DNA of 59,163 bases from Acinetobacter tianfuensis (lineage in GTDB: Bacteria > Pseudomonadota > Gammaproteobacteria > Pseudomonadales > Moraxellaceae): NCBI RefSeq assembly GCF_003611465.1, contig NZ_RAXV01000024.1:1-59163 (forward strand), written 5' to 3'. The translations under genes and the position numbers were made by a program. The first letter of the stretch is position 1, and each line of letters begins with the position of its first letter. Below, in pieces: positions 33,518-42,861 of this stretch. The notes under the pieces were generated by a model that was not told the DNA's origin, ran no database searches, and saw only the letters and a list, made by a program, of their open reading frames with translations.

Positions 33518-34438
33518 TTATTCAGGATCGACAACAGAGAACAGGCCCGTAGATAAATAACGGTCGCCGCGGTCACATATAATGCAGACAATCACTGCAT
33601 CCGGATTTTCTTCTGCCAATTTGACGGATGCCCAAACTGCACCGCCTGATGAAGTGCCGGCACTGATCCCTTCTTTACGCGCCAATTTACGCGCTGTTTT
33701 TTCCGCTTCAATTTGCGGAATATCCATAATGCGGTCTACACGGCTTGCATCAAAAATTGTCGGCAAATATTCTTTTGGCCAGCGGCGGATCCCTGCAATA
33801 TTTGAACCTTCAGACGGCTGCAGGCCCACAATTTGAACGTCTGGATTTTTTTCTTTCAGATATTTAGAAATCCCCATGATCGTGCCAGTCGTTCCCATTG
33901 AACTGACAAAATGGGTAATTTTACCGCCAGTCTGCTGCCAAATTTCAGGGCCAGTCGTTAAATAATGCGCCTCAGAGTTATCTGGATTGCCAAATTGATT
34001 GAGCACAAGGCCAACACCCTCAGACTGCATTTGCGCAGCCATATCACGCGCCTCTTCCATCGTTGCAGACTCTATCAGCTCTGCGCCATAAGCACGCATT
34101 GCATCTTTACGCTCTTGGCTAGAACTTGCCGGCATAATCAGCTTCATCTGATAGCCGCGCATGGCGGCCACCATCGCCAATGCGATTCCTGTATTTCCGC
34201 TCGTCGCCTCAATCAATGTATCGCCTGGTTTAATTTGACCGCGCTTCTCAGCTTGCATAATCATATTGTAGGCTGGCCGGTCTTTTACCGAACCTGCCGG
34301 GTTATTGCCTTCCAGTTTTGCTAATACAGTTGCTTGAGTGTGACTTGCCAGACGCTGCAAGCGGACTAAAGGCGTTTTGCCTACATAGCTGTCCAGCAAA
34401 AATGCATCTGTTTGAAAATCAGGGGTTGTGTTGCTCAT
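33518..34438 (-). CDS. cysM: cysteine synthase B CysM
   Basis: 306 residues from the ATG at 34438, which follows AGGTG by 8 bases; a GTG three codons upstream is in frame. PLP enzyme making cysteine from O-acetylserine and sulfide or thiosulfate. Seen: KLEGNNPAGSVKDRPAYNM with the PLP lysine, IEATSGNTGIALAMVAA, FVSSMGTTGTIMGISKYL, and EGISAGTSSGGAV. The ASVKLAEE-plus-RYLSTGLF end fits CysM. Divergent from the gacS gene with 150 bases between. Confidence 0.95.
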   Translation of the reverse strand: MSNTTPDFQTDAFLLDSYVGKTPLVRLQRLASHTQATVLAKLEGNNPAGSVKDRPAYNMIMQAEKRGQIKPGDTLIEATSGNTGIALAMVAAMRGYQMKLIMPASSSQERKDAMRAYGAELIESATMEEARDMAAQMQSEGVGLVLNQFGNPDNSEAHYLTTGPEIWQQTGGKITHFVSSMGTTGTIMGISKYLKEKNPDVQIVGLQPSEGSNIAGIRRWPKEYLPTIFDASRVDRIMDIPQIEAEKTARKLARKEGISAGTSSGGAVWASVKLAEENPDAVIVCIICDRGDRYLSTGLFSVVDPE

Positions 34439-34591
34439 TATTCGCACCTATATCGAGGTGCGCCTATTGTATGAAAAAATGTCTTTCCCTGCACCCATTT
34501 GCAAGGCTTTTTCTCGAAAGTGATTAAAGCGCAATCAGTTTCAAATAAAGCATGCTAATATGCTGAGCATAAGGAATAAACTGCTTAAACC

Positions 34592-37402
34592 ATGTCAAAT
34601 ATCAGCAAAAAGCTTTTTAAACGCCTGCACTTAAATCATGCTTATGGACAGCTGATCGCACTCATTTTCGTGCCGATTACAATTTTGGCATGTGTAGGCG
34701 CAATGCTGGTAATTACAGAAACCTCCAATGCCGCTAAGGCGCAGCAGCGGCAAATGGCCATTGCGATTTTAACCCGCTTCCAGCCGACAGCGGAAGGCGC
34801 GCTCAACTTACTCTCGCAGTACCCATGGCAGTTTGATCAAGCGCGCAATTCTTTGCAGAATATGCTGAGCGAAAAATACATACTCAGAGCGGCCATTTTA
34901 GACTCCAAGGGCCAAAATAAAATCAGCATCGGCTATCAGGACACAGATCCTTGGCCGGCATTAAAAGCCGCCAAGAACACTTATATTGGCCCCATTAAAT
35001 TTAATCAAAACAATGTATATGCTACGCAAATCAGTGACAACATCAATACACCTTATTGGCTGATCATTGAGCTGGATAACCAGCCGCTGGAAATTGCCCA
35101 CTATCGGGTCTTAATTGTGTTGATTGCAACTGGCTTGCTGACGTTACTGCTGCTTTTGCTCTGCCTGAATTTCTATTCGCGGCGCTGGATTGCGCCGATG
35201 TATGAAATCCGCATGCAGCTGCAGCGCTTAAATGCAGACACACTCGATCAGCATATGGTCATTAATAGTACTGGCGAGCTGCGCCTGCTGCAGCGCGATA
35301 TTGCCAATGTCGTGAAACGCCTGCATTTCAGCTTTTTAGAGCTGCGCGAACATACTGAACAAACTGAAGATGACCTGCGCCGCACACTCGATACTTTAGA
35401 AGTGCAAAACATCACCTACCGTCAGGCGCGTGACCAAGCCATTCATGCCAATCAATCTAAATCGGTATTTTTAGCCAATATTTCACATGAATTACGCACA
35501 CCGCTAAATAGTATTGACGGTTTTATTCATCTGCTGCTGCGCCAAGGCAACTTGAGCAATGAACAGAATCTCTATTTGCAGACGATCCGCAAATCATCTG
35601 CACACTTGCTTGCGCTGATTAATGATGTTTTGGACTTTTCAAAAATTGATGCAGGAAAGCTCGAACTGGAAACAGCGCCATTTGATCTTGAAGAAGCTGT
35701 CTTTGATGTCATGGACATGCTGTCGCCGCTGGCTGCGCAGAAACATATTGATATGACTTTCTACTATGCAGATAACGTCCCTGTGCATGTCATTGGCGAT
35801 GCCTTGCGTTTTAAACAGGTCTTAACCAATCTTATTTCAAATGCAATTAAATTCACCCCGGACGGTGAAATCATTGTCCGTGTGCGTATGGAACATGATG
35901 ATATCGGGCAATGCCTGCTGCATTTCAGTGTACAGGACAGCGGCATCGGATTAAGCGGCACAGACCGTAAAAAACTCTTTGAATCCTTCTCACAGGGTGA
36001 CGCCTCAGTGACCCGCCAATTTGGCGGCACAGGACTGGGTTTGGCAATTTCCAAGCAGCTGGTCAATCTGATGCACGGCCACATTGGCTTTGAAGACAAT
36101 CAAGAACGCGCTCCGACTGAAAAAGGCTCAACTTTCTGGTTTACTGCGATGTTTGCCGTTAATGAAGATGAAGAAGTCATTCAGCCGCAATACAGCGAGT
36201 TAAAAGTTGTCTCGTATTTGGCGCACCCTGCTACAGCCAATGTGCTGCGCACCTACTTAGAAAACTATGCAGTGCAGCATATTGAAGCGCAATCTATTTT
36301 AGATTTGTTCAGCCGTCTGAACCAGCTGAAAACCGCTGAAAATACTTGGCTCATTATTGACCATAGCGGCGATACTGAAGCAATGCTGAAAGAAATCCGC
36401 TCTCGCTATACAGGCAATTTAGCCATCTACGGCTATCAAATGCAGCTTGATCCAAACATGCTGAATGAATACCGCGCGCAGCCGCTGCATCAGCCGCTCA
36501 GCCGCAGCGCTTTAGTGCATTTGCTGAATAACGATATGCAATATCATGAAGAAACCCATGAAGACTTTAATGGCCAAGGCCTGCATATCTTAGCCGTCGA
36601 TGACCATTTGCCGAATTTGATTGTCCTAGAAGCCCTTCTCTCTGAGCTGAATGTCACTACAACTAAAGCGCTCAGCGGACAAGAAGCGATCGACATCATT
36701 GAATCCCGGTATACACAAGGCCTGAAAGCCTTTGATCTAGTATTTATGGATATTCAAATGCCGGTGATGTCAGGTATAGATACGACCCGCGCTATCCGCT
36801 CACTTGAGTCGACTTTTGAAGACCATAAACGCTTGCCGATTATCGCTTTAACCGCACATGCGCTATCTGATGAAAAACAAAAACTGCTCCAAGGCGGTAT
36901 GGATGACTATGTCACCAAACCAATTCAAATTGAACAAATCATCCAAATTTTAACGCATTGGACGACCGAGAATTTTAAGAAACTGCCGACTGTTGAACGT
37001 ACCGCTGCTATAGAGTCTTTAGATTCCAATATTTTAGACTGGCAGCAGTCGCTGCAGCTGGCGGCCAATAAAGAAGACTTGGCGCTGGATTTGCTCAAAA
37101 TGCTGACCGACAGTTTTGCCGCGGAATTAAATGAAATTGAACAGCTGATTGAACTTGAAGACTTCCCTCAATTAGAACATGTCTTGCACCGCTTATACGG
37201 CGCAACCCGTTACGTTGGCACACCAAGCCTGCAAGAAGTGACTGGCAGTTTTGAACAGTTTGTTTCCACATTGCGAAAAGAACGCCGTAAAGCCGATGAC
37301 AGCTTTGTGCAAGAAGTGCTGAAACGCTTTGATGAAATGAAAGCCATTATTCAGCAAGTTGAACTGGCTGCGCAGCATGTTTTGGCGCAGCACAGCAGCT
37401 AA
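34592..37402 (+). CDS. gacS: hybrid sensor histidine kinase BarA/GacS
   Basis: 936 residues. N-terminal TM helix about 22-44, periplasmic sensor, second TM about 170-192, HAMP about 195-250. Kinase: phospho-acceptor His299 in ISHELRTPLNSI; ATP-lid blocks QVLTNLISNAIKFTPDG, SVQDSGIGLS, FGGTGLGLAIS. Pseudo-receiver, then receiver with Asp720 in LVFMDIQMPVMSG, and HPt with His866 in LEHVLHRLYGATRYVG. It drives the GacA response regulator and in Acinetobacter controls virulence and metabolism. Intact, all phosphorelay residues present. Confidence 0.96.
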   Translation: MSNISKKLFKRLHLNHAYGQLIALIFVPITILACVGAMLVITETSNAAKAQQRQMAIAILTRFQPTAEGALNLLSQYPWQFDQARNSLQNMLSEKYILRAAILDSKGQNKISIGYQDTDPWPALKAAKNTYIGPIKFNQNNVYATQISDNINTPYWLIIELDNQPLEIAHYRVLIVLIATGLLTLLLLLLCLNFYSRRWIAPMYEIRMQLQRLNADTLDQHMVINSTGELRLLQRDIANVVKRLHFSFLELREHTEQTEDDLRRTLDTLEVQNITYRQARDQAIHANQSKSVFLANISHELRTPLNSIDGFIHLLLRQGNLSNEQNLYLQTIRKSSAHLLALINDVLDFSKIDAGKLELETAPFDLEEAVFDVMDMLSPLAAQKHIDMTFYYADNVPVHVIGDALRFKQVLTNLISNAIKFTPDGEIIVRVRMEHDDIGQCLLHFSVQDSGIGLSGTDRKKLFESFSQGDASVTRQFGGTGLGLAISKQLVNLMHGHIGFEDNQERAPTEKGSTFWFTAMFAVNEDEEVIQPQYSELKVVSYLAHPATANVLRTYLENYAVQHIEAQSILDLFSRLNQLKTAENTWLIIDHSGDTEAMLKEIRSRYTGNLAIYGYQMQLDPNMLNEYRAQPLHQPLSRSALVHLLNNDMQYHEETHEDFNGQGLHILAVDDHLPNLIVLEALLSELNVTTTKALSGQEAIDIIESRYTQGLKAFDLVFMDIQMPVMSGIDTTRAIRSLESTFEDHKRLPIIALTAHALSDEKQKLLQGGMDDYVTKPIQIEQIIQILTHWTTENFKKLPTVERTAAIESLDSNILDWQQSLQLAANKEDLALDLLKMLTDSFAAELNEIEQLIELEDFPQLEHVLHRLYGATRYVGTPSLQEVTGSFEQFVSTLRKERRKADDSFVQEVLKRFDEMKAIIQQVELAAQHVLAQHSS

Positions 37403-37493
37403 GCCTTTTCTGACAAAACCGTGACTGCGCTGTCATCCTTGTAAAAGCGCCGCATGCTATGCTCCAAGCAAGGAAAATAAAAGAGTTATTAAC

Positions 37494-38282
37494 ATGGCAC
37501 TGGTAAAATTTGAAAAAAATAACGGCATTGCAACGGTCACGCTTAACCGTCCGGACAAACGCAATGCTATGAGCTTTGCGCTGCTGAAAGAACTGGTCAG
37601 CACCGCCAATAAAATTAAAAAAGACCGCTCAATCCGCTGTGTCATTTTAACTGGTGAAGCGCAAGTATTCAGTGCAGGCATTGACTTAGCAGACCTCAAC
37701 AATCCTAAAAACACCGCTTATGCAGCATGGGAGCTGATCCGCCCGGGACAAAGCCTGTTTCAAAAAGCTTTTTTAATTTGGCAAGAGCTGCCTGTCCCTG
37801 TGATTGCAGCGATTGAAGGCTTTTGTTTTGGCGCTGGCATGCAGCTTGCGCTGGCGGCAGATATCCGTATTGCCCATCCAGCAGCGAAAATGTCCATTAT
37901 GGAAAGCCGCTGGGGCCTCGTGCCGGACATGGGCCTTAGCCGCTCATTAAAAGGCATCATCGGCCTAGATCTGGCAAAAGAGCTGACCTTGACTGCCCGT
38001 ATTTTTGACGCCGAATATGCAAAAAGTGTGGGCTTGGTTACACACTTGACAGATTCGCCTCTAGCTCAGGCACAAAGCCTTGCAGAAGAAATGCTGGGAC
38101 GCTCTCCAGATGCGCTGATGGCCGCAAAACGTGTACTGGATGCCATGGAGCATCAGCCTAAAAAATCTTTACGCCTAGAAAAAATTTGGCAGCTCAAACT
38201 GCTGCTTGGCAAAAACAGCAAATTGGCGCGTAAAAAAGACAAAAACCCAGAGGTTCAGTTTTTGCCGCGCCAATTCCGCTAA
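37494..38282 (+). CDS. enoyl-CoA hydratase/crotonase family protein
   Basis: 262 residues. Crotonase fold: NGIATVTLNRPDKRNAMSFALLKEL, SAGIDLADL (oxyanion-hole region), VPVIAAIEGFCFGAGMQLALAADIRIA, and MESRWGLVPDMGLSRSLKGI with one conserved glutamate. The exact substrate cannot be told. Start ATG at 37494, 91 bases after gacS. Ends in KDKNPEVQFLPRQFR. It may begin an operon with the two dehydrogenase/isomerase genes that follow. Confidence 0.9.
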   Translation: MALVKFEKNNGIATVTLNRPDKRNAMSFALLKELVSTANKIKKDRSIRCVILTGEAQVFSAGIDLADLNNPKNTAYAAWELIRPGQSLFQKAFLIWQELPVPVIAAIEGFCFGAGMQLALAADIRIAHPAAKMSIMESRWGLVPDMGLSRSLKGIIGLDLAKELTLTARIFDAEYAKSVGLVTHLTDSPLAQAQSLAEEMLGRSPDALMAAKRVLDAMEHQPKKSLRLEKIWQLKLLLGKNSKLARKKDKNPEVQFLPRQFR

Positions 38283-38318
38283 GCTAAGCACAACACAAGC
38301 ATTGGAGTGAATACAGCG

Positions 38319-39188
38319 ATGAGCTTTGACCGACATACAAAAATAGCTTTCTTAGGTATGGGCCTGATGGGCAGCCGCATGGCGTCCCGCCTGATCCAAG
38401 CCGGTTTTGAAGTCGCAGTCTGGAACCGTACCGCCAATGCTTGTACGCCATTGCTCGAAATGGGCGCTCAGCCTTTACAGTTAGATCAGATTGGCCAATA
38501 TCCTGCTGTACTGCTCTGCCTAGCAGATGATGCTGCCGTGCAGGCCGTTTTTGAAAAAATTCAGCCTCATTTACAAGCGGGCCAAGTGCTGGCAGATTTT
38601 TCCAGCCTCTCTGTGGGACAGACAAAAAAGCTGGCTCAGGCCGCTGCAGAACACAAAGCATATTGGATTGACTGCCCTGTTTCTGGCGGCACTGCTGGCG
38701 CTGAACAAGGATCTTTGGTTATTTTTGCAGGCGGAAATGCGGCCGCGATTGAACAGCTGCATCCCATTTACAATGTGCTGTCGCAGCGTGTCACCCGCAT
38801 GGGTGAAACAGGAGCAGGTCAAGCGACTAAAATCTGCAATCAGCTGATTGTGGCAGCCAACAGCACATTAATTGCGGAAGCGGTCGCATTGGCAGACCAA
38901 GCAGGCGTAGACACGGCTTTGCTGGCGCCAGCGCTTGCCGGCGGTTTTGCAGACTCTAAGCCCTTTCAAATATTAAGTCCGCGTATGGCTGCGCATAGCT
39001 TTGAACCCGTGCAATGGAAAGTACAAACCCTTTCAAAAGATTTGAATAATGCTGTGCAGCTGGCGGCTTCATTGCAGCTGAACATTCCAGTTGCGCAAAA
39101 AGCCCTGAGCCAGCTTCAGGCGCATCAGAACAATGGCTTTGCTGAAGCAGACCTTTCTACAGTTATTCAGCACGTTGAAAAACGTTAA
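38319..39188 (+). CDS. 3-hydroxyisobutyrate dehydrogenase-type reductase (GlxR/GarR-like)
   Basis: 289 residues from the ATG at 38319; a GTG at 38307 is in frame but abuts GGAG. Rossmann IAFLGMGLMGSRMASRL, substrate motif IDCPVSGGTAGAEQGSL, catalytic Lys in GAGQATKICNQLIVAANS, and DLNNAVQLA at the C-terminal helix. Families include tartronate semialdehyde reductase and 3-hydroxyisobutyrate dehydrogenase. The following Hyi-like gene favours tartronate semialdehyde/hydroxypyruvate metabolism, but no glyoxylate carboligase is seen. Confidence 0.85.
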   Translation: MSFDRHTKIAFLGMGLMGSRMASRLIQAGFEVAVWNRTANACTPLLEMGAQPLQLDQIGQYPAVLLCLADDAAVQAVFEKIQPHLQAGQVLADFSSLSVGQTKKLAQAAAEHKAYWIDCPVSGGTAGAEQGSLVIFAGGNAAAIEQLHPIYNVLSQRVTRMGETGAGQATKICNQLIVAANSTLIAEAVALADQAGVDTALLAPALAGGFADSKPFQILSPRMAAHSFEPVQWKVQTLSKDLNNAVQLAASLQLNIPVAQKALSQLQAHQNNGFAEADLSTVIQHVEKR

Positions 39189-39221
39189 ACTGTTATTGTC
39201 TTTGCGCTAAGGAGCATCCGC

Positions 39222-40010
39222 ATGAATAAACTCGCTGTAAACCTTTCAATGATTTTTACAGAAGTACCGCTGATTGAACGCTTTGCACTTGCGCGTCAGC
39301 ATGGTTTTGATCATGTGGAAATCCAATTTCCATACGAGCTCAGCATTGAGCAAATTCAAACCCAGCTGACTGTCTATGACTTAAGCCTCTGCCTGATTAA
39401 TGTCCCTGCGGGTGATTTAATGTCTGGCGGCAATGGGCTGGCTGGCATACCGGGACAAGAAATTGAGTTTCACCGCGCGTTAGAGCAAGCAATTCAATAT
39501 GCTTCTGCGCTGAATGTCCCCAGTGTCAATATTTTAGCAGGCAAACAGCCGATGGATGCCGATCTGCTGCCATGCCTAAAAACATTGGCCTCTAACTTAA
39601 GATTGGCTTGCAGCATGCTGTCAGGCCAAGGGATACAGCCTGTATTTGAAATGATTAATTGCGTAGATATGCCGCGCTTTCTTATTCAAAACATCGCTCA
39701 GGCGCAAGAAATGCTGGAAGCTGTAAATCACCCAGCCTTAAAAATGCAGTATGACTGCTACCATATGTCGATGATGGGGGAAGACATCTTAGAAACCCTG
39801 CAAGAAAATATTGACTATATTGGCCATATTCAATTTGCAGACACTCCCGGACGCCATGAACCAGATACAGGCAGCATGAACTATGCGCTGATCTTCGATT
39901 GGATCAAACACAGCAGCTACATCGGCTTTATTGCCGCGGAGTACCGCCCTAAACTTCATTCACAAAATTCTTTTGCTTGGAAAGACAAATACTTTGCTTC
40001 TGCAAACTGA
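39222..40010 (+). CDS. hydroxypyruvate isomerase-like TIM-barrel protein
   Basis: 262 residues. Xylose isomerase-like barrel: LSMIFTEVPLIERFALARQHGFDHVEIQFPYE, LINVPAGDLMSGGNGLAGIPGQE, PVFEMINCVDMPRFLI with the metal-binding glutamate, MQYDCYHMSMM, IGHIQFADTPGRHEPDTG. This is the Hyi/OtnI family, interconverting hydroxypyruvate and tartronate semialdehyde. Gap of 33 bases to the GlxR-like gene with AAGGAG in front of the ATG supports co-transcription. Confidence 0.87.
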   Translation: MNKLAVNLSMIFTEVPLIERFALARQHGFDHVEIQFPYELSIEQIQTQLTVYDLSLCLINVPAGDLMSGGNGLAGIPGQEIEFHRALEQAIQYASALNVPSVNILAGKQPMDADLLPCLKTLASNLRLACSMLSGQGIQPVFEMINCVDMPRFLIQNIAQAQEMLEAVNHPALKMQYDCYHMSMMGEDILETLQENIDYIGHIQFADTPGRHEPDTGSMNYALIFDWIKHSSYIGFIAAEYRPKLHSQNSFAWKDKYFASAN

Positions 40011-40062
40011 ATTGTGCATACGGCTGATTTGAATTTCAGCACTAAAACCGCTATATTAGACG

Positions 40063-40491
40063 ATGAATAATTGTCAGGAAAATATACACTCCATGAATTT
40101 AGAACCATCGCCCGGCGCTTCAAACTTTCAAGAATCTCCTGGAAGTTCTAAGAAAGACGTACAAGCTTGCCTTCAAGTCGTACGTGAAGCTCTCGAAGAT
40201 GTAAAAGCGAAAGAAATTGTCGAAATTGATGTAAGCGCGATCAGCAATGTAGCCGATGCTATTGTTATTGCAAGCGGTTCATCTACACGTCATGTCAAAT
40301 CTCTTGCTGATAATGTTGCTGAAGAAGCGCGCAAAGCTGGCTTCCGCCCGATTGGCGTTGAAGGCGAGCGCGATGCAGAGTGGATTTTAGTTGACCTTGG
40401 CTTTGTCGTTGTTCATGTAATGCTTCCTACAGCCCGCAAATTTTATGATCTAGAAACTTTATGGCGCACAACACCTGAATCGGTGGCTTAA
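40063..40491 (+). CDS. rsfS: ribosomal silencing factor RsfS
   Basis: 142 residues from 40063; an in-frame ATG at 40093 would give 132. Core VREALEDVKAKEIVEIDVSAISNVADAIVIASGSSTRHVKSLADNVAEEARKAG and DAEWILVDLGFVVVHVM, then RKFYDLETLW, the conserved RsfS ending. It binds ribosomal protein uL14 and blocks subunit joining in stationary phase. Usually next to nadD, but here that gene is not adjacent. A terminator follows at 40503. Confidence 0.95.
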   Translation: MNNCQENIHSMNLEPSPGASNFQESPGSSKKDVQACLQVVREALEDVKAKEIVEIDVSAISNVADAIVIASGSSTRHVKSLADNVAEEARKAGFRPIGVEGERDAEWILVDLGFVVVHVMLPTARKFYDLETLWRTTPESVA

Positions 40492-40502
40492 AGCTGGATA
40501 GT

Positions 40503-40532
40503 AAAAAAGCGGTCTAATAAGACCGCTTTTTT
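40503..40532 (+). terminator. rsfS terminator
   Basis: AAAAAAGCGGTC, loop TAATAA, GACCGCTTTTTTT. Confidence 0.88.
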
Positions 40533-40547
40533 TATTGCTTGCAATAT

Positions 40548-40799
40548 TTACCAATCACGCTGTTCTAAACTGGTCAAAGCCCGCAGCATTTGACGCATAA
40601 TATGACGGCGGCAGTGCTTCAAATCATCTGTTTCACAGACATCATTTAAAAAATGATTCAAGGCATACACCGGTTGGCTGCTGTAACGCTGTTCCCAAAG
40701 ATTCAATGCATTTTCTAAAGCCGCGCTGCTGATATAAGGCTCTAAGCTGCTAGCAATTGCAAATCTGCGGTTCTCAATATTTAATCGTTCTGTACTCAT
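40548..40799 (-). CDS. 83-residue hypothetical protein
   Basis: All helical, two short helices with HCRRHIMRQMLRALTSLEQRDW at the C-terminus. ATG at 40799 with AGGGGCGC upstream. It starts and ends in host-like sequence and lies alone between rsfS and the pnt genes. It looks like a conserved small Acinetobacter protein, but I cannot name it. No TM segment or signal peptide. Confidence 0.65.
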   Translation of the reverse strand: MSTERLNIENRRFAIASSLEPYISSAALENALNLWEQRYSSQPVYALNHFLNDVCETDDLKHCRRHIMRQMLRALTSLEQRDW

Positions 40800-41034
40800 A
40801 GCGCCCCTCTGCTCAAATGAATAAACATGTCTTTCACTACGGTTATAAACTGCTTATTACTTATAGTTTTGCAAGAAAAATGCCAACCATATAAAATATA
40901 GCAGCCATCTAGCTTTGCAGGTCAAACAAATAAGACAGCCTGCAAAAAATTGTCAGCTTACGACCAGTTTTAGAGAATTCTTGCTCGATATATAACAAAG
41001 TTTTGCAGCCAGCCAAAATGCAATTTTTTGCCAT

Positions 41035-41058
41035 AAAAAAACCGCCCGAAGGCGGTTT
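41035..41058 (-). terminator. pnt operon terminator
   Basis: ACCGCC, loop CGAA, GGCGGT; on the minus strand a T7 run follows. Ends the pntA1-pntA2-pntB unit. Confidence 0.85.
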
Positions 41059-41077
41059 CTCATCAAAAGCTTCAATC

Positions 41078-42523
41078 TTAGTGGCCTGTACCATTAATTG
41101 CTTTACTCATATCTTCAACTACTTTTTTCGCATCACCGAAGATCATCATGGTCTTGTCGTTATAGAACAAGTCATTGTCTAAACCGGCATAGCCTGTCGC
41201 CATAGAGCGCTTGATCACCATGATCGTACGCGCTTTATGCGCTTCAAGAATCGGCATACCGTAAATCGGTGAGCTAGGATCATCTTTAGCCGCTGGGTTA
41301 ACCACGTCATTCGCGCCAATCACCAGTACAACATCAGTCGCAGGGAAATCAGAGTTGATTTCGTCCATTTCCAAAATGTCTTCATACGGTACATCAGCTT
41401 CAGCTAATAATACGTTCATATGACCCGGCATACGGCCAGCTACAGGGTGAATCGCAAAGCGGACAGTTACGCCTTGTTCTTTCAATGTATTGGCAAGTTC
41501 TTTAACAGCATTTTGCGCACGGCCTTGCGCCATACCGTAACCCGGTACAATCACAACGCTGTCTGCATTTGACATTAAGAAACCAGCATCATCTGCAGAA
41601 CCTGAACGGTGGTTACGCTGTACTTGTGCGCCGCCTCCAGCTGCTGGAGCTGCCGCTGCGCCCATTGTACCGCCAAACAATACATTGATAATTGAACGGT
41701 TCATTGCTTTACACATGATGTAAGACAAAATCGCGCCCGAAGAACCTACCAATGAACCTGCAACAATCAGCATGTTGTTTTCGAGTGTGAAACCGATACC
41801 AGCCGCTGCCCAGCCTGAGAATGAGTTAAGCAGTGATACGACAACCGGCATATCGCCGCCGCCCACAGGCGCAATCCATACCCAGCCGAATACCAGCGCA
41901 AGACCTGTCATTGCCCAGAAAGATGTCATGTTGCCCGTCAGGAAGAAATAAATACCTGCAGCAAGCATTGCAATGAAAATCAGCGCTTGCAGCGGTTTTA
42001 CCCATGCGCCAGAAATCGTTTTAGCCCATTTTTTCGCAGCCAGTTTGCCATAAGCAAAAACGGATGCTGTAAATGTGATTGCACCGACAAAACAGCCAAC
42101 AAATAATTCAAACAAATGAACTTTGCTCATAGCGTGGAAGCTGATATTGTTCGCAGTTAAAGCTTCAGCGCCAATTTCCAATAGCTTGTTGTTATGCAGA
42201 ATCGCCGCGACCGCAATTAAAACCGCAGCCAAACCCACAAGTGAGTGCATTAACGCTACAGTTTCAGGCATTTGCGTCATTGGAACAGTTTTAGCGCGGG
42301 CAATACCCACAACCGCACCTGCCGCCATCGCGCCGACAATCATCCAGATCACTGGATTTTCTGCTACAAAGAATGTTGTCAATACAGCAATTGCCATTGC
42401 AATCATACCGTAGCGGTTACCTTGAATTGCAGTTTTGGGACCAGACAAACCGCGCAGCGTCATAATAAAGAGGACTGCACCAATCAGGTAGAACCAGTCC
42501 GCATTGTCACGAATAAATTCCAT
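41078..42523 (-). CDS. pntB: NAD(P) transhydrogenase subunit beta PntB
   Basis: 481 residues. Nine-TM N-terminal half and NADP-binding domain III: VVIVPGYGMAQGRAQNAVKEL, VRFAIHPVAGRMPGHMNVLLAEADVPYEDILEMDEIN, DVVLVIGANDVVNPAA and YAGLDNDLFYNDKTMM. It couples hydride transfer from NADH to NADP with proton entry at the inner membrane. Overlaps nothing; 3 bases after the pntA2 stop. Confidence 0.97.
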   Translation of the reverse strand: MEFIRDNADWFYLIGAVLFIMTLRGLSGPKTAIQGNRYGMIAMAIAVLTTFFVAENPVIWMIVGAMAAGAVVGIARAKTVPMTQMPETVALMHSLVGLAAVLIAVAAILHNNKLLEIGAEALTANNISFHAMSKVHLFELFVGCFVGAITFTASVFAYGKLAAKKWAKTISGAWVKPLQALIFIAMLAAGIYFFLTGNMTSFWAMTGLALVFGWVWIAPVGGGDMPVVVSLLNSFSGWAAAGIGFTLENNMLIVAGSLVGSSGAILSYIMCKAMNRSIINVLFGGTMGAAAAPAAGGGAQVQRNHRSGSADDAGFLMSNADSVVIVPGYGMAQGRAQNAVKELANTLKEQGVTVRFAIHPVAGRMPGHMNVLLAEADVPYEDILEMDEINSDFPATDVVLVIGANDVVNPAAKDDPSSPIYGMPILEAHKARTIMVIKRSMATGYAGLDNDLFYNDKTMMIFGDAKKVVEDMSKAINGTGH

Positions 42524-42526
42524 CTC

Positions 42527-42850
42527 TTAGCCCTCTTTTTTCTTTTGCTTAGGCTTGAACATTTCAAGCATGCGCGCAGTAACCGCGAAGCCGCCAAAAA
42601 TGTTAATGCTTGCAAGGAATACCGCAACTGCGCCTAAAACGCTGATCACATTAATGCTTTGGAAAGCCGCCATGCCGTCTGCGCCAATTGCCGGCAGACC
42701 GACAGTCTGAATCATCGCACCAACAATAATGATCGAAGATAAAGCATTGGTTACTGCCATTAACGGCGTGTGCAAAGCTGGCGTTACACCCCAAACAACG
42801 TAGTAACCTACGAAAATTGCGAGGACGAAAATCGTAATCGTTTCAACCAT
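42527..42850 (-). CDS. pntA2: NAD(P) transhydrogenase subunit alpha part 2
   Basis: 107 residues, the membrane part of the alpha subunit made as a separate chain, as in Acinetobacter and Rhodospirillum. Three or four TM helices ([59 protein letters not shown]), then [12 protein letters not shown]. It anchors PntA1 and joins the proton channel with PntB. Confidence 0.95.
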   Translation of the reverse strand: MVETITIFVLAIFVGYYVVWGVTPALHTPLMAVTNALSSIIIVGAMIQTVGLPAIGADGMAAFQSINVISVLGAVAVFLASINIFGGFAVTARMLEMFKPKQKKKEG

Positions 42851-42861
42851 GATAAGTCTCC